From Bacteroidales bacterium (lineage in GTDB: Bacteria; Bacteroidota; Bacteroidia; Bacteroidales; Azobacteroidaceae): 10,401 nt of DNA. This document shows positions 6,919 to 10,401 of this stretch, piece by piece. The notes under the pieces are model-generated. The model was not told the DNA's origin. It made no database searches and was given only the letters and a program-made list of their open reading frames with translations. The position numbers and the translations under genes were made by a program. Numbering within the stretch: position 1 is the stretch's first letter; the number at the start of each line of letters is the position of its first letter. The stretch spans positions 1 to 10,401 of the forward strand of contig JAJBTS010000085.1 of the NCBI GenBank assembly GCA_020860885.1, given 5' to 3'.

Positions 6919-7122
6919 TTATTTTTTGTTTTCTTCAAGTTCTCTTCTGCGCAATTCTGTTTTCATCCGCGCAATTTCTCTGCGTGATTTAGTAATCACT
7001 GCAGGACTATCTAAAGGAGAAATACTATGATTGATTTTCTTTTGCTCATAAGCTTTAACTTCTGTTTCAATCCTTTCTTTCAAATCCGCTGTAGATAAAT
7101 CTCTAATTTCTGCAATTTTCAT
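6919..7122 (-). CDS. rpmC: 50S ribosomal protein L29 (uL29)
   Basis: L29 is a small helical protein at the tunnel exit beside L23. The 67-residue product has the expected all-helical look: MKIAEIRDLSTADLKERIE at the N-terminus, corresponding to the family E-[IL]-R-x-[LM]-[ST] opening, then a basic C-terminal helix with the ITKSRREIARMKTELRRREL block (about 44-63), which holds the conserved R-x-x-I-A-R core. It lies between rplP and rpsQ as in all S10 operons, with gaps of five and eight bases, which suggests translation by reinitiation or coupling. No Shine-Dalgarno sequence is seen. Nothing unusual in length. Confidence 0.95.
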   Translation of the reverse strand: MKIAEIRDLSTADLKERIETEVKAYEQKKINHSISPLDSPAVITKSRREIARMKTELRRRELEENKK

Positions 7123-7127
7123 AATGA

Positions 7128-7562
7128 TTACAAAGTTTGATTGTTCATATCATAATCACGTCTTACGACAAACTTAGTTGTAACGGGAAGTTTTTGAGCA
7201 GCAAGTCTCAATGCTTCTTTAGCAATTTCAAATGGTACACCTTCTATTTCAAAAATGATTCTTCCTGGGGTAACAGGCGCTACGAATCCTTCAGGAGATC
7301 CTTTACCTTTACCCATACGTACTTCTGCCGGTTTTTTAGTAATTGGTTTGTCCGGGAATATTCTCACCCATACCTGACCCTGACGTTGCATATAACGGGT
7401 TACAGCAATACGGGCAGCTTCTATCTGACGTCCTGTAATCCATTTAGATTGCAAAGTTTTTATACCAAAAGAACCGAAGGCCAATTGATTGCCTCTTTGG
7501 GCATTTCCTTTCATCCAACCTTTTTGTGATCTTCTGAATTTTGTTTTTTTCGGTTGTAACAT
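7128..7562 (-). CDS. rplP: 50S ribosomal protein L16 (uL16)
   Basis: L16 binds 23S rRNA near the A-site tRNA and is needed for late 50S assembly and peptidyl transfer. The 144-residue product starts [15 protein letters not shown], the canonical L16 opening, and contains [20 protein letters not shown] (about 29-48), [20 protein letters not shown] (about 67-86) and the C-terminal [15 protein letters not shown]. Arg82 in VRMGKGKG corresponds to E. coli Arg81, the hydroxylation site of YcfD; whether it is modified here is unknown. Residue 16 is Trp where E. coli has Arg. The leader is A-rich without a strong Shine-Dalgarno site. Five bases separate it from rpmC. Confidence 0.98.
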   Translation of the reverse strand: MLQPKKTKFRRSQKGWMKGNAQRGNQLAFGSFGIKTLQSKWITGRQIEAARIAVTRYMQRQGQVWVRIFPDKPITKKPAEVRMGKGKGSPEGFVAPVTPGRIIFEIEGVPFEIAKEALRLAAQKLPVTTKFVVRRDYDMNNQTL

Positions 7563-7590
7563 CTTTTTTCTAATTAAAAATTAAGAATTC

Positions 7591-7690
7591 GAGCCTTGCG
7601 AGATTCGACCGGGCTCCATTAATAATTAAGAAGTTCTGATACAAAGAATTAAAAACTGAAAAGAGTAACGGTCGATTCCGTTTTTAATTC
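7591..7690 (-). other. Structured 121-base rpsC-rplP intergenic region with two candidate RNA hairpins
   Basis: Read on the minus strand, the first element is a perfect 11-base inverted repeat, GAATTAAAAAC at 7690-7680 (including the rpsC stop) and its complement at 7656-7646, with a 23-base loop. The second is a GC stem, GAGCC at 7616-7612 and GGCTC at 7595-7591, with a 16-base loop. The first loop contains TCGACCG (7675-7669) and the second its exact complement CGGTCGA (7611-7605). The repeats are seen directly; an RNA fold, a loop-loop contact or a regulatory role is inferred. No Bacteroides-type promoter and no uridine run typical of a terminator was found. Confidence 0.45.
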
Positions 7691-8442
7691 CTAATTTCTT
7701 TTCTTAATTCTTTTTTTTCTCTGGGAGCTCTTTTTCTTCTGTCTCCGCGGCCACCTCTATCGTTTGATCCACGACCTGAATCTTTTGAAGCGGCAAATTG
7801 AGGAGCAAGATCTTTCTTGCCATACACTTCACCACGACAAATCCATACTTTAACTCCCAACAGACCTACTTTAGTCAACGCTTCTGCTAAAGCATAGTCA
7901 ATATCGGCTCTTAAAGTATGCAGAGGGGTTCTTCCTTCTTTATACATTTCTGAACGAGCCATTTCAGCGCCGTTCAAACGTCCGGAAATTTGTATTTTAA
8001 TACCTTCGGCACCCATTCTCATAGTAGAAGCAATAGCTGTTTTGATAGCACGGCGATATGCCATTTTGCCTTCTAATTGACGAGCCACGTTGTTAGCTAC
8101 GATAGTTGCATCCAACTCAGGTCTTTTTACTTCGAAAATATTGATTTGAATTTCTTTATCAGTAATTTTCTTCAGTTCTTCTTTCAGTTTATCCACTTCC
8201 TGACCTCCTTTACCGATAATAATGCCCGGACGAGCAGTACATACGGTAATAGTCACAAGTTTCAATGTACGTTCAATAACAATACGAGATACACTTGCTT
8301 TAGCGAGACGGGCATTCAAATATTTACGGATTTTGCTGTCTTCATACAAAGTATCACCATAATTATTGCCGCCATACCAGTTTGAATCCCATCCACGGAT
8401 GATTCCCAAACGATTACTTATTGGATTTATTTTTTGTCCCAT
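7684..8442 (-). CDS. rpsC: 30S ribosomal protein S3 (uS3)
   Basis: S3 forms part of the mRNA entry tunnel of the 30S head and contributes to mRNA helicase activity. The 252-residue product begins [13 protein letters not shown], the S3 signature. A type II KH domain is marked by the GKGG loop at residues 77-80, and the conserved basic cluster R130, R131, K134 corresponds by alignment to the E. coli helicase residues R131, R132, K135. The C-terminal domain holds [14 protein letters not shown] (about 152-165). After about residue 217 the chain becomes a charged, RG-rich low-complexity tail of roughly 35 residues, longer than in E. coli S3 (233 residues). It is followed by an unusually long 121-base gap before rplP. 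Confidence 0.98.
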   Translation of the reverse strand: MGQKINPISNRLGIIRGWDSNWYGGNNYGDTLYEDSKIRKYLNARLAKASVSRIVIERTLKLVTITVCTARPGIIIGKGGQEVDKLKEELKKITDKEIQINIFEVKRPELDATIVANNVARQLEGKMAYRRAIKTAIASTMRMGAEGIKIQISGRLNGAEMARSEMYKEGRTPLHTLRADIDYALAEALTKVGLLGVKVWICRGEVYGKKDLAPQFAASKDSGRGSNDRGGRGDRRKRAPREKKELRKEIRN

Positions 8443-8449
8443 TTAGCAA

Positions 8450-8854
8450 TTAATTTTGTATTTCGTTTTTTGTATCTACAAACAAAGTCACATGGTTAGA
8501 ACGCTTACGTATGCGGTATCCTCTACCTTGAGGAGCCGGACGCATTCTTTTCAGCATTGTTGCAGAATCCACGCTTATTGATGTTATATATAATTCTCCA
8601 TTTTCAGCCTGGCGACCGGTTTTCTCTTCCCAATTTGCAATTGCTGATTTAAGCAACTTCGCTACTCTTGCAGAAGCCTCTTTGTTTGAATATTTCAATA
8701 CTCCTAATGCTTTGAATACTTCCATTCCACGAACCATATCCGCAACTAAGCGCATTTTACGTGGAGAGGTAGGAACATTATTTAGTTTTGCAAAATATTC
8801 ATTCTTTTGGGCTTCCTTCCTTTTTTCTGCTGATATTCTTTTTCTAGCACCCAT
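8450..8854 (-). CDS. rplV: 50S ribosomal protein L22 (uL22), with N-terminal extension
   Basis: L22 binds all domains of 23S rRNA; its long beta-hairpin lines the exit tunnel and is a known site of macrolide resistance mutations. The core begins near residue 27 with [18 protein letters not shown], the conserved L22 helix region, and the tunnel hairpin spans about residues 92-118 with the tip around [16 protein letters not shown]. At 134 residues it is longer than E. coli L22 (110), mainly through a basic N-terminal extension of about 20 residues beginning [15 protein letters not shown]. This extension is as I remember it from Bacteroidales L22, so it supports the taxonomic call and the chosen start. 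Seven bases separate it from rpsC. No insertion or deletion is obvious in the hairpin. Confidence 0.97.
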   Translation of the reverse strand: MGARKRISAEKRKEAQKNEYFAKLNNVPTSPRKMRLVADMVRGMEVFKALGVLKYSNKEASARVAKLLKSAIANWEEKTGRQAENGELYITSISVDSATMLKRMRPAPQGRGYRIRKRSNHVTLFVDTKNEIQN

Positions 8855-8893
8855 TTGTTTTCTTTTTTTATTTCAGTTTGCTTGAATATCCTG

Positions 8894-9163
8894 TTATCTC
8901 TTTTTATTACCTGCATGGCCTCTGAACTGACGAGTAGGAGAAAATTCACCTAATTTATGTCCAACCATATTTTCAGTAATATAAACAGGAATAAATTTGT
9001 TACCATTGTGAACTGCAACAGTATGCCCTACAAAATCAGGGGATATCATTGAAGCTCTTGCCCATGTTTTAACGACAGTTTTTTTGCCGCTTTCATTCAT
9101 TTCCAGAACTTTCTTTTCTAGCTTAACGTTGATATAAGGGCCTTTTTTTAATGAACGACTCAT
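8894..9163 (-). CDS. rpsS: 30S ribosomal protein S19 (uS19)
   Basis: S19 sits in the head of the 30S subunit, binds 16S rRNA with S13 and contributes to contacts with the 50S subunit and the A site. The 89-residue product opens with [10 protein letters not shown], the family signature start, and carries [20 protein letters not shown] (about residues 36-55), [19 protein letters not shown] (about 61-79) and the basic end [10 protein letters not shown]. Length and motifs are standard, with no sign of damage. It follows rplB by 22 bases and precedes rplV by 39 bases. The leader before ATG is A/T-rich without a recognisable Shine-Dalgarno sequence. Confidence 0.97.
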   Translation of the reverse strand: MSRSLKKGPYINVKLEKKVLEMNESGKKTVVKTWARASMISPDFVGHTVAVHNGNKFIPVYITENMVGHKLGEFSPTRQFRGHAGNKKR

Positions 9164-9185
9164 AATTTACTCTTATTTAATCAGG

Positions 9186-10010
9186 TTATTTTTTTCTTCT
9201 TTCAATAATATACTTAGAAGAATGTTTCTTAGGAGCTCTTGTTTTCAAGCCCTTAGCATACAATCCTTTGCGAGATCTAGGATGTCCTCCTGAAGCGCGA
9301 CCTTCACCACCACCCATAGGGTGATCGACTGGGTTCATCACTACCCCACGAACACGTGGGCGACGACCTAACCATCTTGTTCTTCCCGCTTTACCTGATC
9401 TTTCCAAAGCATGATCTGAGTTACCTACACTACCAATGGTAGCTTTGCAAGCTGAAAGTATTTTACGTGTTTCGCCAGAAGGCATTTTGATGATTGCATA
9501 ATCACCTTCACGTGATACAAGCTGAGCAAAAGCTCCTGCAGAACGGACCATCTTGGCTCCTTGTCCGGGACGCAATTCAATATTATGAACCACAGTACCT
9601 AACGGAATATTAGCCAGAGGAAGAGCGTTGCCAATTTCAGGCGCTGCATCTTTTCCGGATATCACTGTTTGGTTTATTTCCAGACCATTAGGAGCAATAA
9701 TGTATGTTTTTGCTCCATCGGCATAAAACAATAAAGCAATACGGGCCGAACGGTTTGGATCGTACTCGATTGTTTTTACTGTCGCAGGAATACCATCTTT
9801 ATTTCTCTTGAAATCGATAATTCTGTATTTACGTTTATGACCACCACCTAATTGGCGCATAGTCATTTTACCTTCAGCATTACGACCTCCGGACTTTTTA
9901 GTTCCGAAAACAAGAGATTTCTCTGGTACAGAAGCAGTGATTTCACTAAATGTACCAATAATCTTGTGTCTTTGCCCCGGCGTTGTGGGCTTTAATTTAC
10001 GAATTCCCAT
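9186..10010 (-). CDS. rplB: 50S ribosomal protein L2 (uL2)
   Basis: L2 is a primary 23S rRNA-binding protein next to the peptidyl transferase centre, needed for subunit joining. I take the ATG at 10010, giving 274 residues that begin [17 protein letters not shown]; this matches the family start and length. A TTG 30 bases further upstream would add ten residues but would overlap the end of rplW and has no family support. Visible landmarks are the [15 protein letters not shown] block in the N-terminal OB-fold part, the [13 protein letters not shown] and [11 protein letters not shown] blocks in the middle, and the C-terminal [18 protein letters not shown] segment, whose His230 corresponds to the conserved E. 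coli His229. The tail is strongly basic, ending in ERRKK. No strong Shine-Dalgarno site is present; the leader is A-rich. Confidence 0.98.
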   Translation of the reverse strand: MGIRKLKPTTPGQRHKIIGTFSEITASVPEKSLVFGTKKSGGRNAEGKMTMRQLGGGHKRKYRIIDFKRNKDGIPATVKTIEYDPNRSARIALLFYADGAKTYIIAPNGLEINQTVISGKDAAPEIGNALPLANIPLGTVVHNIELRPGQGAKMVRSAGAFAQLVSREGDYAIIKMPSGETRKILSACKATIGSVGNSDHALERSGKAGRTRWLGRRPRVRGVVMNPVDHPMGGGEGRASGGHPRSRKGLYAKGLKTRAPKKHSSKYIIERRKK

Positions 10011-10017
10011 TTTTTTA

Positions 10018-10311
10018 TTAAATGTTACTAAAGAAATCAATTGTATCTCCTTCCTTCAAGGTAACGATTGCCTTTTTGAAAGAAGATTCTTTTCCATTCA
10101 CTACTCCTGACTTGGTATATCTGGACTTTCTCTTACCATCGTAGTTCATTGTATTTACTTTTACAACAGTAACTCCGTAAAGTTCTTCGATAGCCGCTTT
10201 TATTTCCAACTTATTAGCATCAGGAGAAACACGGAAACCAACACGATTAGCCATTTTATCCGTAATCATTGTTTGTTTCTCTGTTACAATAGGTTTAATA
10301 ATAATTCCCAT
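10018..10311 (-). CDS. rplW: 50S ribosomal protein L23 (uL23)
   Basis: L23 binds domain III of 23S rRNA at the mouth of the exit tunnel and is the docking site for trigger factor and signal recognition particle. The 97-residue product has the usual family length. It starts with the characteristic [12 protein letters not shown] block (residues 3-14), which resembles the P-x-x-T-E-K motif of L23, followed by the [22 protein letters not shown] segment (about 26-47) and a basic extended loop rich in K and R (about 58-80). The ATG start is fixed by a strong Shine-Dalgarno site seven bases upstream. It lies between rplD and rplB as in the S10 operon, with seven bases before rplB. Function is assigned by family. 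Confidence 0.97.
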   Translation of the reverse strand: MGIIIKPIVTEKQTMITDKMANRVGFRVSPDANKLEIKAAIEELYGVTVVKVNTMNYDGKRKSRYTKSGVVNGKESSFKKAIVTLKEGDTIDFFSNI

Positions 10312-10318
10312 GATTTTT

Positions 10319-10324
10319 CCTCCT
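10319..10324 (-). promoter_or_regulatory. Strong Shine-Dalgarno site of rplW
   Basis: On the minus strand the leader reads AGGAGG followed by seven bases (AAAAATC) and the ATG of rplW. The site sits in the 17-base gap after rplD. It is one of only four strong sites in the window; the other genes have A/T-rich leaders. It confirms the ATG at 10311 as the rplW start. Confidence 0.85.
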
Positions 10325-10328
10325 TTAA

Positions 10329-10401
10329 TTAAAAGTTATTCATAGCAGTTAACGAACTTTCCAATACGACCATATGAGTAGCATTCAATACTTTGTAAGT
10401 A
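10329..10401 (-). CDS. rplD: 50S ribosomal protein L4 (uL4), C-terminal end only, cut by the window edge
   Basis: Only the last 23 codons and a TAA stop are visible; the start lies beyond the right edge. The readable residues include ATHMVVLESSLTAMNNF, which matches the C-terminal end of L4 in Bacteroidales. L4 binds 23S rRNA early in 50S assembly, and its extended loop reaches the exit tunnel; in E. coli it also represses its own S10 operon, but whether that happens here cannot be seen. The position directly before rplW, with 17 bases between them, is the canonical S10 operon order and is the main support for so short a fragment. Confidence 0.9.
   Translation of the reverse strand, partial: TYKVLNATHMVVLESSLTAMNNF

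Noticed and set aside
7581..7619. A 12-codon ATG-to-TAA frame upstream of rplP
   Set aside because: Too short to separate from chance, has no binding site and coincides with the GC hairpin; it could be a leader peptide but nothing supports it.
7563..7683. Internal promoter in the rpsC-rplP gap
   Set aside because: A TTTG occurs on the minus strand, but the Bacteroides -7 form TAnnTTTG is not met and no convincing -33 element is at the right distance.
404..8885. Open frames of 65-130 codons on the plus strand
   Set aside because: Each lies opposite a well-recognised ribosomal protein, secY or map gene and shows no family motif; they are antisense shadows.
8855..8893. The 39-base rpsS-rplV gap as a regulatory site
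   Set aside because: It is A/T-rich with no repeat, binding site or promoter that I can see.
10011..10040. TTG start extending rplB by ten residues
   Set aside because: It would overlap the end of rplW, has no binding site, and the ATG at 10010 gives the standard L2 start.
1..10401. A new defence, mobile or biosynthetic system
   Set aside because: All coding space is explained by universally conserved translation and secretion genes in canonical order; no foreign gene, insertion sequence, CRISPR array or tRNA was found.

Overview
This window is an uninterrupted stretch of the S10-spc-alpha ribosomal protein supercluster of a bacterium of the phylum Bacteroidota, most likely order Bacteroidales. 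All 23 genes lie on the minus strand, so transcription runs from the right edge to the left. The assignment rests on several things seen together: map, infA and rpmJ directly follow secY with no adk; L22 has an extended N-terminus; S14 is an 89-residue form without zinc ligands; L36 lacks its usual cysteines; the L2, L22 and L15 sequences have a Bacteroides-like character; the DNA is AT-rich; and most leaders are A/T-rich without a Shine-Dalgarno sequence. I cannot name the genus.

Layout in transcription order. S10 part: rplD (last 23 codons only), rplW, rplB, rpsS, rplV, rpsC, rplP, rpmC, rpsQ. Spc part: rplN, rplX, rplE, rpsN, rpsH, rplF, rplR, rpsE, rpmD, rplO, secY. Then map, infA and the first 24 codons of rpmJ, which lead toward the alpha part (rpsM, rpsK, rpsD, rpoA and rplQ would be expected beyond the left edge). 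Most gaps are 1-39 bases, and rplX and rplE overlap by one base. Every visible start (22) is ATG and every visible stop (22) is TAA.

The genes serve one purpose: building ribosomes (12 complete or partial 50S proteins plus L36 and L4 fragments, and six 30S proteins), starting translation (IF-1), trimming the initiator methionine (Map) and moving nascent proteins across or into the inner membrane (SecY).

Only two intergenic spaces exceed 100 bases. Between rpsC and rplP (121 bases) there are two possible RNA hairpins whose loops carry a perfect 7-base complement. Between rpsN and rpsH (137 bases) there is a long imperfect hairpin of about 24 pairs followed by a compact GC-stemmed hairpin just before rpsH. 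Four genes (rplW, rplE, rplF, rpmD) have a strong GGAGGAAA ribosome binding site while the others have none, which is notable in a phylum where such sites are rare. I found no previously undescribed gene system, mobile element, CRISPR array or RNA gene; the interest here is in possible RNA-level regulation of a conserved operon.
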